Of a DNA stretch of 64,000 nucleotides, positions 13,265 to 24,943 are shown in pieces (the first letter of the stretch is position 1; every line of letters starts with the position of its first letter). The notes beneath the pieces are model-generated. The model was not told the DNA's origin, searched no databases, and worked only from the letters and a program-made list of their open reading frames with translations. A program made the position numbers and the translations under genes. The stretch is from Tetrapyrgos nigripes (lineage: Eukaryota > Basidiomycota > Agaricomycetes > Agaricales > Campanellaceae): the NCBI GenBank assembly GCA_013368315.1, contig JAACJM010000062.1, positions 248,001 through 312,000 of the forward strand, in the 5' to 3' direction.

Positions 13265-13730
13265 GAAGCTTGCGACGTACCAACGATACCGACCTTCAAT
13301 ACACTGTGCCAACCCTGCACCAGCAAACAGTAGGCCTAGAAAGCTCAATACTATACATTACCAGTGGGCAACGGCGCCAGGCCTGAGAACTGTCGTTGCT
13401 GTAAGAGCGCATTCCCGAAATGTGCCGCAGAATAACTCACCATGTACCAAGAATATAGGTTCATTATAATCAAGTCCTCCGTCTCCTTGGCGCGAACTGA
13501 GAAGTTCTTGCAGCATGGACAGCAAAGCAATTTTTCCCGCCAAGACGGTCTGCTTGAGAGATGGAACATTGTGGAGTGTGCGTCCTCATCGGCTGCCTGC
13601 GCATTGTGACAGACGTGATGGTGGTGGTAGTAGTGGCGGTGGAAAGAAAAAACGACGGCTCTCAATTGTGCGCACCGTCTTAAAATGCCTAAAAAGAGTC
13701 CTGTCGCTGGTTCATTAGGGGACACAAGTA
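13265..13730 (-). repeat. exon-like segment, copy B of duplicated block
   Basis: Paralogue of 7200-7560. The minus-strand frame reads through KIALLS, LQELLS, QGDGGLDYNEP and IFLVHG before a GTGAGT donor, and is open where copy A has a stop. I do not recognise the product. The 5' side includes CAC/CCA-rich (His-rich) sequence that is not conserved with copy A. Confidence 0.45.
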
Positions 13731-13810
13731 CATAGTCTAAGTCTATAGTCTACATTTCTACCAAGTCCCAGGAAAATTCTGCATAAATTACATTGTCCGG
13801 GATGCTCGCC

Positions 13811-15173
<1,363 letters not shown>

Positions 15174-15960
15174 TTGGGAATTTGAGGAAAGCAAGATAAC
15201 TGGGAATAAGTGAGGGAAGAAGCTGAAGTCAAGCGGAACTTGTGGGTTGGGTTCAAAATCTGAGGGCCATTTTATACAAAAGGTCGAAATTCCCGACTCT
15301 TCGGGGATCACTGACTGATCCTATATCAGAGGGAGGCTGACTGATGTTAACATCTGAGTCAGCCCAGGGAAGCCCAGGGTCGAGGAGGAGTCACATCGGT
15401 TAATGACTTTCCGCGTATTAGGTGGTTCGGAAAATCAGGTCACTCAGCGCCTGGGCGGACATCGAACTCAAGCCATCCTCCCGCGAGAGAACAGTGGTAC
15501 GGTCTTGAGCGAAGGAGGCTTGAAGGAGGTCATCAAATTGAGATAAGATCTAGACCATGCCGAATAAAAACGCAACTAAACGAGTTGTGCATAACCTGGA
15601 TGTAGACAAACAAACTTCGTCTTCAAGCCGTCTTCCCTGGGTGCTTGAAGACGCAACCAGTCTTCACCATTGAACTTGTCCTTTCTTGATGCGACATTCA
15701 TAGTGCTGCTCTCTCGAGCAAATAAGGAGGAGCTTTCTCGACGGTCTGTCACTGAGTCCAGATTTCCCGTGCCGAGCTAACGAAGAAAAAAAAGTGAGCG
15801 AGGTTTTGTTCATGACAGGATTCAACTCACAGTTTCATCCAATCTGACTGCCAGAAAAATATCATATTTGCGAGTCGCGCAGAACGAGAGAGTCCGAAGG
15901 AGCAGCGGGACCTATAAGTGACGGTGATGGTATTAGTAAGGGAACAAAACGTGCCGCCAT
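15174..15960. repeat. duplicated OYE 5'-flank block, copy 5
   Basis: Homologous to 9518-10400, with small deletions. Landmarks: GGAGGCTTGAAGGAGG, GAGTTGTGCATAACCTGG, GTCTTCAAGC, AGTGAGCGAGG and GAAGGAGCAGCGGGAC. No gene. Homology fades at about 15960, and the remaining 230 bases up to the desaturase stop hold nothing recognisable. Confidence 0.7.
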
Positions 15961-16188
15961 GACGCGTCAGATCTTCAGACCTTGGTCGGACCTCTTCCAA
16001 GTTCCAGTTCTACATACTTCTAAGCAGCGCCCGCCGCCAGATACATTTCTTCGGTATTTTTTTCGTTAAATTTTACAGAACAAGGCAGTATTCATAAGTA
16101 CAGAGAGCTTGAGGATAAAAAGATTTGATCACATTCGGCGTTTGCTATACAATTCAGTGGCCTTTTCCAGACGAGCAAGGCTGTAGCC

Positions 16189-18035
16189 CTAGGCCAGGAC
16201 ACCATCTACCTTCGTGAGCCTAGGATCTTCCAAAGCACCCTCAGCCAACGTTCTAGTAGCCTGTCCCTTCATATTCTTATAAAACACAATATCTCCTTCG
16301 TCTTCCAGGAATCGGCATTGCGTGAAATTGCGGTAGATGGCTCGGAGAGAGTTCTACAGAAACAGCTCCATCAGTTATCATTGAACCAATCATGACAGAG
16401 AGTATGAAACCCGTTGGTACACTCACGGTAGAGTCGTAATTGTAATGCTCCGGGAAGCTTTCCTTCAAAATCTCAGTGACGATAGGAAGATTGTCTGCAT
16501 CAAGGATGGAGCATGAAACACAAAATCGTCAGATATCGCGGCCAGGCTAATAGGGACTGGACACTCACAACAGGGAACCGTCGTAAACAGGTGATGGGCA
16601 ACCTAATACAAGCATTATTACGCTGCTATGAGTATCAGAACCAACGACACGGTCATAAGTTTACTCACATGGTGATGTGTAAAATTATGGAAAAAGAACT
16701 TCCCAACCCAACCCATAGTTGGACGATCAATAGTTGAAAACGCTCCCCGAACATAAGACCATTGTCTATTGCGGTACAATGGCACTGTAGGATCTGCATG
16801 TTGGAGGTAGGCGATCATGATGACCCATACATGAGCAATCTGCAGGACATCAAGCGTAAAGTCAACGACATGTCAGGATAAGCAGGATAGCCAGGATAGT
16901 CAGTATAAATTCCTGATCAGAAGCATATGTAAATAGAAGAGACACTGACAATGTAGGGCATCAGATAAAACTTGATAAACGCATCCAGTCCATATCGTTG
17001 CGTCCAAGCCCGCAGAATGTACAAGGTAGCAATAATCCCAGCATCGGAAACGAGGACCGGGATTCTGTCGCTGGGTTTGAAGATCCATGAGGATGGGAGG
17101 AAGTACTACATAAGTATACGGGCAAAATAACCGGGGAATGAGCATCGTGGATACTAGCACACGTAGAAAACGCTATAAAACTGGACACTCACATCGGTAA
17201 AAGGCAAATGCTTCTGTGCCTGCGAAGACCCTTTCGCATTGGTAAAGAGGAAAAACTGAAACCCAAGAACATGCGTCAAAGCCATCCTACCCAAAGTGTA
17301 AATCGGCGTTTCCTCGACAAGTTCACGATAATCCATAGGTGTCGTCTTGGCCGGTGGAGGGAGGTCAAAGTCCGCTCTGACGTAGGGTGGTATGGTGTTT
17401 TCGTTTTCAACCGACGAGGTGTGTTTGTGGTGAGAAATGTGTGAGAGACGCCAAGGGTGGTAGGGGTTTAGGAGGAACTGAGGAAGTGGTTCAGATAGGG
17501 GAAAAAGAAGAGGAAAGAAGGCGTGGTCAGTTTACAACATGTATATGAGCAAGAAGCCAGGAACGGGAACTCACGCTATGAAGAACAAATCCAACAGTAT
17601 GATTCACCCAGTTCATATTGGAGATATTCAAATGGCCAGCTTCATGAGCCAAAAGCCACGCTCCAGTAAAAATAATACTCTGCGAATACCAGCAGAAACC
17701 CCACAAAGCCCATTTGACTGCAGTAGCCAGAGTAAGTGAAACGCCATACTGATTGACGAGCAACTGCGTGAAAGGCTCGATGAGCCAGCCAAACTTGTAA
17801 ATAGTGTAGGCGGAGACCAGTTGGATAACGACGTTGAGGAGGCCTCGGAGTGTATTCTTCTTCCAGACATAGTTGGGGATGAGGGCTCGTAGCTCGGTGT
17901 TGGATATCTGGGCCGATTTGTCACTGTCAGCGTCATGTTGTAGAGAGAGAGAGTATTAGGGAGAATGCTTACGGTTGGAGGAGAGAAAGGAGTAGCAACT
18001 CTGCGCTTAAATTCTGTACTGTCGTCGAGAAACAT
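16189..18035 (-). CDS. Delta-12-type fatty acid desaturase, eight exons
   Basis: Membrane-bound di-iron fatty acid desaturase (PF00487) that introduces a double bond into acyl chains, presumably at the ER. Exons: 18035-17973, 17907-17575, 17477-17193, 17105-16950, 16839-16669, 16602-16569, 16494-16427, 16353-16189. All junctions keep frame and give 424 residues, typical for the family. Three histidine boxes are present: HEAGH (109-113), HISHH (145-149) and HVAHH (336-340). LQHADPTVP and RGAFSTIDRP are strongly Delta-12-like. Hydrophobic segments lie before box 1 and around 244-285. The first box has Ala where Delta-12 enzymes usually have Cys (HECGH), and the following segment is divergent, so regiospecificity may differ (acetylenase or other divergent FAD2-like enzymes are possible). 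It starts at the only ATG before the first hydrophilic segment. Confidence 0.93.
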
Positions 18036-18348
18036 TGGAGGCGCAGTTGGGAGTGGTAGTGGATGGTCTTGGCTGCTGGACGACTAAGCTTTTAAGCGAG
18101 TCGCTGTTTCCATCTTCCCGCGGGGTATAAGGAAACTGACTATTCAAGGTCCCAAACAAGAAGAAAACATCGCATCTCTAGTCATTATGTGGAGGTAGCT
18201 GCAAGTTCCAGAAAAAGAGGATGAAATTAGATATCTAACTACGTCACTGACAAAGGAGCGTCTTACAGCGAGTATGCCTGGTATTTTCGTCTACTCGCGA
18301 GCTAGACGGAAGTTTTCAGCGCAAGTGGCGCTTAAAGTCTTGTCGTAA
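18036..18348. other. intergenic, desaturase promoter side
   Basis: About 310 bases upstream of the desaturase ATG. No clear TATA box or gene was found. Confidence 0.4.
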
Positions 18349-18697
18349 AGCCATGTTGAGCAGTTCTGGGACTAGCTTTGTGCGCCAATAGCATTGTCAG
18401 TGAGAAGACACCTCCTAGCTTATACGGAAAAGAAGCAAACTCACAAAAATACTAGGACAGGTATCCTCGGCAGAACCAGAGCTTGGAACTCAAATCAATA
18501 GCAAGCCCAGTGACTCCACAAGCAAATCTGTAAAGCCATGTTGAGCAGTTCTGGGACTAGCTTTGTGCGCCAATAGCATTGTCAGTAAGAAGACACCTAG
18601 GTTATACGGAAAAGAAGCAAACTCACAAAAATACTAGGACAGGTATCCTTAGCAGCACCAGAGCTTGGAATACGAATAACTAGCAAGTCCAGTGACT
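18349..18697. repeat. tandem duplication, two units of about 165 bp, period 184
   Basis: Units at 18349-18515 and 18533-18697 share CCATGTTGAGCAGTTCTGGG, AGCTTTGTGCGCCAATAGCA and ACTAGGACAGGTATCCT with few differences. On the minus strand each unit holds an intron-like piece (GTGAGTTTGC ... CACAAAG) between a TCPSIF-coding piece and an LVPELLNMAL-coding piece. It looks like a duplicated exon-intron unit of an unrecognised gene. No full gene model could be built. Confidence 0.65.
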
Positions 18698-19828
18698 CCG
18701 GAAGCAAATAGAGCCCTATGATGTGATAAACCAAGGTATCATGGGTGTTCGTTCAAGTTAGAACATACAAATAGAAGATTAAAACAAGGCTCCGTCATAG
18801 TGGCGTTAGTAGATTACCTCCAGATACGCGCACATTGCCATCTCCCGACGGGATGAAAGGAGTTGCCAATAGTCCGACCCGTCAGGAAAAGATACGATAG
18901 AACCATCATGATCGCGCTAATCTTCAGGAGAGTCCGGGAGAAGCATGAGGAGAGATATTCGAAGGTGTATCTGTCCACTCAAAACCCCATATTGCCGTCG
19001 TGCTGGTGCCAGAGTCGTTGGAAGGTTTTTCGTCACCTCAGGCTGGATTACGTAATATGCGACGAGCAGAAAGAGAAAGGAAGAGGTCCAGGGCAAGGAC
19101 ACGCAGTAGGCCAAGAATATTTTACACAGCGGTGAAGAAAACGAAGCTGCGCTGATGCATGTCGACAACACGAGTGGGCATGGGTTCCGTACTTGAGCAT
19201 ATATGCGTGGCCTTGACGGATATCTAGCTTTCGTTACGACGGGCTGAAGGCAACAGTCATAATTGGATACACGGTTCAGCTGCTTTTCCAACTAGCCCGC
19301 CATTTGGATAGACGACCTCGGTATGGCTATATGCGTGTCCACTGCAGCTAAAAGTCAGTAAATGCGCCGCGTTACTACAAATTTTTCCTGCACGCACCAC
19401 TAGCATCTAGCATACACCTTTTCCAGCCATGTCGACTAGAGGAACCAAGTAACTTTCCAACCGAAAGGTATGAACAGTATCCAGTCAAGGATACGAGACT
19501 TTTGCGACTGCGTCACTTCGCCAAAACCTCAAAATACCCCGCCTTTTTGTATTTGATCTGTTATGACTTCAGGTCATTGTCATGGAAGAAGACATAGCGT
19601 AAGATGGGAAAAAAACAAGGATTGGTCTGGAAATGTGAAGCGATGAGTCTGGCAAAGACTCAGACTGAGACTCAGAGGAAAAACGAATTTGTAAGCAACG
19701 CACTATGCAAACGCGTCCCTTTATTGTTGGCCATGGGCGCCAGATTCAATAATTATCCAGTAAGTCTAATGCCAATGAGTACATTTACATCAACCCATGG
19801 TCATGATGCATCTTCATACAGTGAGCCA
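18698..19828. other. no confident gene
   Basis: About 1.1 kb. A minus-strand frame at 18917-19291 encodes a hydrophobic, Leu/Ser-rich stretch, and the exon-like pieces just downstream (LLPESLDLL near 18700) could belong with it. Stops intervene, and I cannot connect them with acceptable splice sites. It may be a decayed gene. Nothing recognisable on the plus strand. Confidence 0.3.
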
Positions 19829-21397
19829 TCACCCAGAGCCCATTAACCTCTCCGTAGCGTTCAGTGACGCGACAACCGCAAAGACTATTATAGGCGACAC
19901 AACGTACGATGCCTGCGAAAAAAGCAAATGAGCATGAGCAAATGCAAGTAAAAATTGAACAGAGTGGACAAAGTCTAAAACTCACCGTCAAAACCTTTGC
20001 AATAGCCAACTTTTCCATATCGCCACTCTCACCTATATCTGCTATAGTTGACAACTTTGCTGCAGGGGGACCAGTCGGGATGATCATCAAGCAAAACCAT
20101 AGAACAGGGTCATCGGAGAGGAGAGAGGTGTGTTTGGCGAGGGTGTATATGATTGAGATCGATATGCTGACATGAATCGAGTGAGAACAGACTGAGATGT
20201 TCAAGGTTAACCGCTGGAAGAAACTCACACAGGCCACAAAACAAATCTAACCCCAAAAACGCACAATGCCGCTGGTAGAGGTACACTCCCACTTTCCTCT
20301 CCTCTTCTCATTCTAGAAATTCCCATAGCGAGTTTACTGCCTACAACGACGAGTTGGAGGGAGGCGAATAGGTCTCCTACATTTGAGAGCGAGGTAGTAA
20401 GCCACCCAGAGAAGTAACTGTTTCCGAGGGGGTAGGAAGGGGAGAAGAAGGCGGTGTGGAGGGGTGGGATGAGGCCGAGGACGATGCCGAGGAGGGAGGA
20501 GAGGAAGACAGGAGAGTGGAGGAGAGAGGAGAGCATGGAGGGGATGTGTGAGTAGGAGGTTTTGCGGGAGAATGGTCGTGACGGTGAGGAGGAGGAGGAA
20601 CGAAAGAGTGGTGCGCGCTCGTCGGGAGCTGCAGCGGTATCTTCATCCCGTTCTGACACCGGCCCTCTCTCCATCTCATCTTCGTTTATCACATTCCCAT
20701 TGTCATTCTCAAGCTCGTTCCTAGTTCCTGAATCATCACCGTCACCCGAAGCTCTACTGCCCTTCCCCTTCTCCTTCTTTCCCTGCCCCATAAGCGATGG
20801 TCCAAGCGTAAACGCAAGTGTGTTGGTAACCATTGCGTTGACGAGTAGGTAGCTCTTTGCTCTTCCCAGTACTTCACTTCGTGTTTCGTCCTTACCCATT
20901 AGATGGTCTAGAACGCCTGTGCTTTGGAGACTTTGGATCAAGACGAGAGGGAGAGAGGTCGAGTTGTTGAGAGCCATGGCCGGAACCATCCATTGAGGCA
21001 TAATGAACGTCGTATTCACCCCGAAGGTAACCCGCCTAAGCCAATTTGGTTTAAATCTGTGCCTCTGCGTATCAGTAGTTTCGTTGGATTTCGAAGTGAA
21101 CCGCGCGGATAGGTTGCGCAGTCCAACTGCCATCCCTATGGATACTATAGGATAGATGAGACCCCATAAAATGATAGGCAAGTATCTGAGAAAGGTGGAT
21201 ATCTCTAATTCCTTTCCAATATTTGTGACGAGGAGAGCTGGCATGAATACGTGTGCGCATAGTTTAGAGAGGTCATTGGAAGAGGAAGGGGAGAGAAGTT
21301 TGTAGTAATGACAAAGACAGCCGATAAGTATTGTCAATAGAACGACTAGAGAGGCTTGGAGAGCTCCTAGGAAGGAGGTAACTAGACTTGAGGGCAT
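19829..21397 (-). CDS. auxin-efflux-carrier-like membrane transporter (PF03547)
   Basis: Membrane transport protein of the AEC/PIN-like family. In fungi these proteins sit in the plasma membrane or ER, and their substrates are mostly unknown. Exons: 21397-20229, 20166-19986, 19912-19829; introns of 62 and 73 nt; 477 residues. Layout: an N-terminal block of about five hydrophobic helices (residues 1-200, beginning MPSSLVTSFLGALQASLVVL), a long charged and Ser/Glu-rich cytosolic loop (about 215-300), then C-terminal helices including LSNVGDLFASLQLVVVGSKL, PTGPPAAKLSTIADI and SYVVSPIIVFAVVASL. The PTGPPA segment is typical of the fungal family. The start is the first in-frame ATG, directly before the hydrophobic helix. 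It ends shortly before a region with no gene. Confidence 0.9.
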
Positions 21398-21948
21398 CTT
21401 GGCCGACGCATCAGGCGCGGTAAGGGGATAAGAAGGAAAAAGTTCGGAGTGACGTCAATAAACACGTAGAAAGCACGTCAAAAGCATCCATGATGGTGTA
21501 TCTACACGCAGAGTGGCAAGCAGGGCAAAGGAACGACTATCGATCTAGCGAAGGAGTCATCAGCTTATGCGTTGCTGAAGAATGGGTCGTCAGCGTAAAA
21601 TGGCAATCTATATACGAGTAGGATTCTGTAGGATCCTGGATTATTCACCATAGTCAACTTGAATATACATGTAAATCTACAGACATTTTGTACCTCCCAA
21701 ACGGGCCCACAACGACACGTACTCGAAAGTGAAGTCGAGCAGACGGAATGGGAGGAGTCCCTCTCCCTACGCTGTACAGGCTCAAGTTTCTTCCGTTAAA
21801 AAGACTACGGAAGAAACCCAAATATCAACCTACGAGGTGAACTTTCGATAAGAAGAACAGGGTTGATGCGGCTAGGGTTTTATACCCGTAGAGTCGTGCA
21901 CGGACCACCGTGGAATTTTCACATCGGGCGTCGCCGGGTTGGGGCAGA

Positions 21949-22735
21949 AGACTTGGAACTAATGTCTTGTGTGGTGAGTTCCATCGCTGACTTTTCTTCC
22001 TTCGCGAAAGCATTGTCTAAATAAAATCAGAAGTTGTCGTAATTATATTCATAGGCTCTAGCAGTCAGGAAGTCGTAGCACAGGTAATAAAGGTAGTAGT
22101 ACTACAGCTGAAGTAGACACCAAAAAGGACATGTGTACTGCACAGACATGAGGACAGACAACGATGACAAACGACGAAAACCGTAAGACAGAGACTCAGA
22201 AGCGTCCAATGCATGCCCTTCGTTGACCAACAGAACTAGGCTGTGTTAATTGAACCTATGTCGTTGCCGTAGTCGGCTCCTCTGTAAACCCCAAATGCTC
22301 TCTACCAATCCACGCGTCCTAAGAGACACAAAATCTCGGCCAAACGTGGTATGTGTCAAGACAATGCGTCACACAGATGAATGTCATGATCGAAAGGTGA
22401 CGGATGCCAGTAAACACCGCGGACGGCGATGCATATTTAGGCCATTGAAAAACACAAACTTAAATTACTGATTTTTCAAAGCAGCTTTTGCTCGCCGGGC
22501 CTACTCCATATGGGATCGATAATTTGAGGCCGATATTCCATATGGAGTGTTCCCGGGGCCGAGCAAAAATCCGCCATTTAAGTTTAGATTTTTCCATGCT
22601 CCAAATATGCATCGCCGTTCGCGGTGAAAGCCAATGAAGGTCAACCAAGGCCAGTAGGTTACCGCGGCCGAGCTTTCACAAAGGATGTCTTAGAGGTGAA
22701 CTAAGACAATGCAGGGCGCATGGACCCACTCTCCT
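21949..22735. repeat. segmental repeat, copy 1 (partner 47455-47997)
   Basis: Two copies, about 97% alike by eye, start CTTGGAACTAATGTCTTGTG and run in the same orientation to TGCAGGGCGCAT. Copy 1 carries a 212-bp MITE that copy 2 lacks. Copy 2 ends directly beside the F-box gene, so it may be part of that gene's upstream region. No coding frame is conserved. The DNA between 21398 and 21948 has no gene that I can see. Confidence 0.8.
22415..22626. mobile_element. MITE, 212 bp, near-perfect foldback, 3-bp target duplication
   Basis: The termini are 24-bp inverted repeats with one mismatch (CACCGCGGACGGCGATGCAT / CACCGCGAACGGCGATGCAT). AAA flanks both ends (22412-22414, 22627-22629). The second copy of the surrounding repeat (about 47907) reads CCAGTAAAGCC with no insert: an empty site that confirms both the element and its 3-bp duplication. 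Most of the interior also pairs with itself (ACTCCATATGG / CCATATGGAGT). A 3-bp duplication fits PIF/Harbinger or CMC-type elements; the superfamily is not settled. Confidence 0.92.
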
Positions 22736-22757
22736 TATCTCAATCTCTTATTAATAG

Positions 22758-23869
22758 GTGCGTAGATATTCACGAGCTGGAGTAGGAAGATCAGACTCAC
22801 GTCTTGCGTTGCACATATCATCAGGACCACTATTTCTCCTGTTCATTGGCCGAGAAGACATACAATATGACAAGCGAAACGTGACTCTTCACAGGATATT
22901 GCAAATGCTGTAGACATTGTGGAGAGCTTGCGAAGTGGCGTTCATGTAGCGCCGCCGCCGCCGCATTGCCGATATATACAACGAGGTCCATAAGTACTTC
23001 GACCTAGTCATCTCTCACGCTTCGTTTCAGCTTTCAGTGTCCCATTCCGCTCTCATCATCTCGATTTATTAGGTGCTTAATCATTTACGGAGCTCAAATA
23101 CGAGTAGGAAGACTAAACTCACGCCTTGCGTTGCACATATCATCAGGACCATAAATATTTCGACTCAGGCTACGCTTCGTTCTCGACATCTCAATTCTTT
23201 CGGTGCGTAGACGTTTATAGAGCTCAAACATGAATAGAAAGGCTGACCTCACGACTTTCACAGTCCGGAACTCACCAACTCTTAGTTACGAGGCCCATTT
23301 ATGGGAACCGTTCTTACAAACGTGTTTTCCTTGTGTGTTTGGCTATGCTACGTCGTCCTACGGCTGGCAGTTGTCGCTAGCATTGCTCCTATTTTGGGCC
23401 TCCTTATTGCCATGTACATCGTTTCTTACCTTCTTCGTCGAGCCTACGGCTGTGCTCATTGAATTATACCTTTCTAGAATGGCCGTTCTGGGGATACCTG
23501 CAGACACAACAGCAGTTGCCAAAACACTTTCACTCGATCCCTTACAAAAGCGGACCCGACCTGAATATATTCAACTCTTAGAAACAATTGCCCGTGCCAT
23601 GTACATCATTTCCTCCATCCCTTTTCAATGTTATGCCTGTACTCATTGCATTATATTCTTCCAGAATGTCCCTTCCAGTCATTTCTGCAGACCCTGCACT
23701 CAATCCTTTACAAAAGCAGACCCGACCTCATCAGCTCATCAACACACGCACTAGGAAACTCAAGGAATCCCCTTCGGAAGACTCAGTTCCTTCTTATGGC
23801 AACTCATTAGGTGTGTAGACGTTGCAATGTTCAGATATGAGTAGAAAGACTAACCTCACGCCTTTCCAG
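22758..23869 (+). repeat. four intron-like direct repeats upstream of HET gene
   Basis: Segments at 22758-22824, 23073-23146, 23203-23263 and 23811-23869 share the pattern GTGYKTA...GAGTAGRAAGACTRACCTCACG... and all end in AG. They begin with a donor-like GTGCGT/GTGTGT, contain a CTRAC branch-site-like motif and end with an acceptor. Coding-like scraps of the HET 5' end lie between them. They look like the same intron repeatedly duplicated with its exons. Confidence 0.6.
23666..23818 (+). pseudogene. decayed extra copy of the HET gene 5' end
   Basis: Encodes MSLPVISADP, LNPLQKQTRP, INTRTRK and SEDSVPSYG, a clear paralogue of the first 50 residues of the HET gene at 23978. It then stops where that gene continues into the HET domain. 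A third, more divergent copy (LSLDPLQKRTRP) lies at about 23479-23580. These are partial tandem duplications, not functional genes. Confidence 0.65.
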
Positions 23870-23977
23870 ACACTGAACATCATCAAGTCTCAGTAACAAC
23901 TGGCCGTACCATGTACATCATTTCTTCCATCCTTCGTCGAGTTTACAGCTGTGCTCATTGTATTATATTCTTTCAGA

Positions 23978-24943
23978 ATGTCCCCTCCGGTCATTTCTGC
24001 AGACCCAACACCAGTCACGACACCTGTACTCGATCCCTTACAAAAGCGGACCCGACCTCGTCGGCTCATCAACACATGCACTAGGAAACTTGAAGAATTC
24101 CCTTCCGATGACTCCGTCCCTTGTTATGCCATTCTATCTCACCGATGGGAAGCAGGCCAGGAAATATCTTATCAAGAGATGGTTCATCTATCCGATACTT
24201 TGCGGCTGAAGAGTGGCTACAAGAAGATTGTAAATGCCTGCAATCTAGCACGTCAAGATGGGCATGCCTACATCTGGATCGATACCTGCTGCATCAACAG
24301 TGGGGATCACGGCCAGCGATCACAGGATATCAACTCAATGTTTAATTATTATGAACATTCGGGGGTCTGTCTTGTTTACCTCCACGACTATACTACACCA
24401 CCTGACAGTAACGACTATCTTGGGGGCCCCATTGACAGTGATGAATTCGATAACTGGAAACCATCTCCTGAATTGGAAGATAGCACCTGGTTCTCTCGAG
24501 GATGGACACTACAGGAGCTGCTAGCACCACCTTCAGTATTGTTCATAACTGCAGAGTGGAAGCCTATAAGAGTAGGCATGAAGTTGCTCTGTTCGGATAT
24601 ACAGCGGGTGACTGGTATATCAGTGGATGTCCTGGTTGGACGAGAAAAAATCAACACGATCAGTATTGTGGAACGTATGTCATGGGCCATTAACAGGCAG
24701 ACGACCAAAGAGGAAGATCGAGCATACTGCCTGTTGGGATTGCTTGATGTCACGATGGAGTCTCGGTATGGAGAAGGGGTAGAGTCTGCCTTTGAACGGT
24801 TATCTAATGTCCTTCATGAGTGCTACCCAGACAGACTAGAAGGTGTACCTAAGACTGGAAGAGATATCATGGAATACCTTTCAGTCAAGAATGCAGAGAC
24901 ACAAAATGACCCAGGTTGGTTCTTTGAGAACCCTTTATTCTAA
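23978..24943 (+). CDS. HET-domain protein
   Basis: HET (heterokaryon-incompatibility, PF06985) domain protein of 321 residues, single exon as modelled. Proteins with this domain act in fungal non-self recognition and cell death, probably as TIR-like effectors. The domain runs from about residue 45 to 195: CYAILSHRWEAGQEISYQEM, then KIVNACNLA, YIWIDTCCINS, a YYEHSGVCLVYLHD block, and WFSRGWTLQELLAP. After it come SWAINRQTTKEEDRAYCLLGL and LFDV-like sequence usual in the agaricomycete family. The start at MSPPVISADP is chosen because the duplicated 5' copies begin at the same place. The protein ends soon after the domain (GWFFENPLF) without ankyrin, NACHT or other C-terminal repeats. A donor-like GTGAGT shortly after the stop leaves open a longer spliced form. 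Confidence 0.85.
   Translation: MSPPVISADPTPVTTPVLDPLQKRTRPRRLINTCTRKLEEFPSDDSVPCYAILSHRWEAGQEISYQEMVHLSDTLRLKSGYKKIVNACNLARQDGHAYIWIDTCCINSGDHGQRSQDINSMFNYYEHSGVCLVYLHDYTTPPDSNDYLGGPIDSDEFDNWKPSPELEDSTWFSRGWTLQELLAPPSVLFITAEWKPIRVGMKLLCSDIQRVTGISVDVLVGREKINTISIVERMSWAINRQTTKEEDRAYCLLGLLDVTMESRYGEGVESAFERLSNVLHECYPDRLEGVPKTGRDIMEYLSVKNAETQNDPGWFFENPLF

Noticed and set aside
20377..20852. Open frames on both strands over the transporter loop
   Set aside because: They are shadows of the Ser/Glu/Gly-biased cytosolic loop of the membrane transporter.
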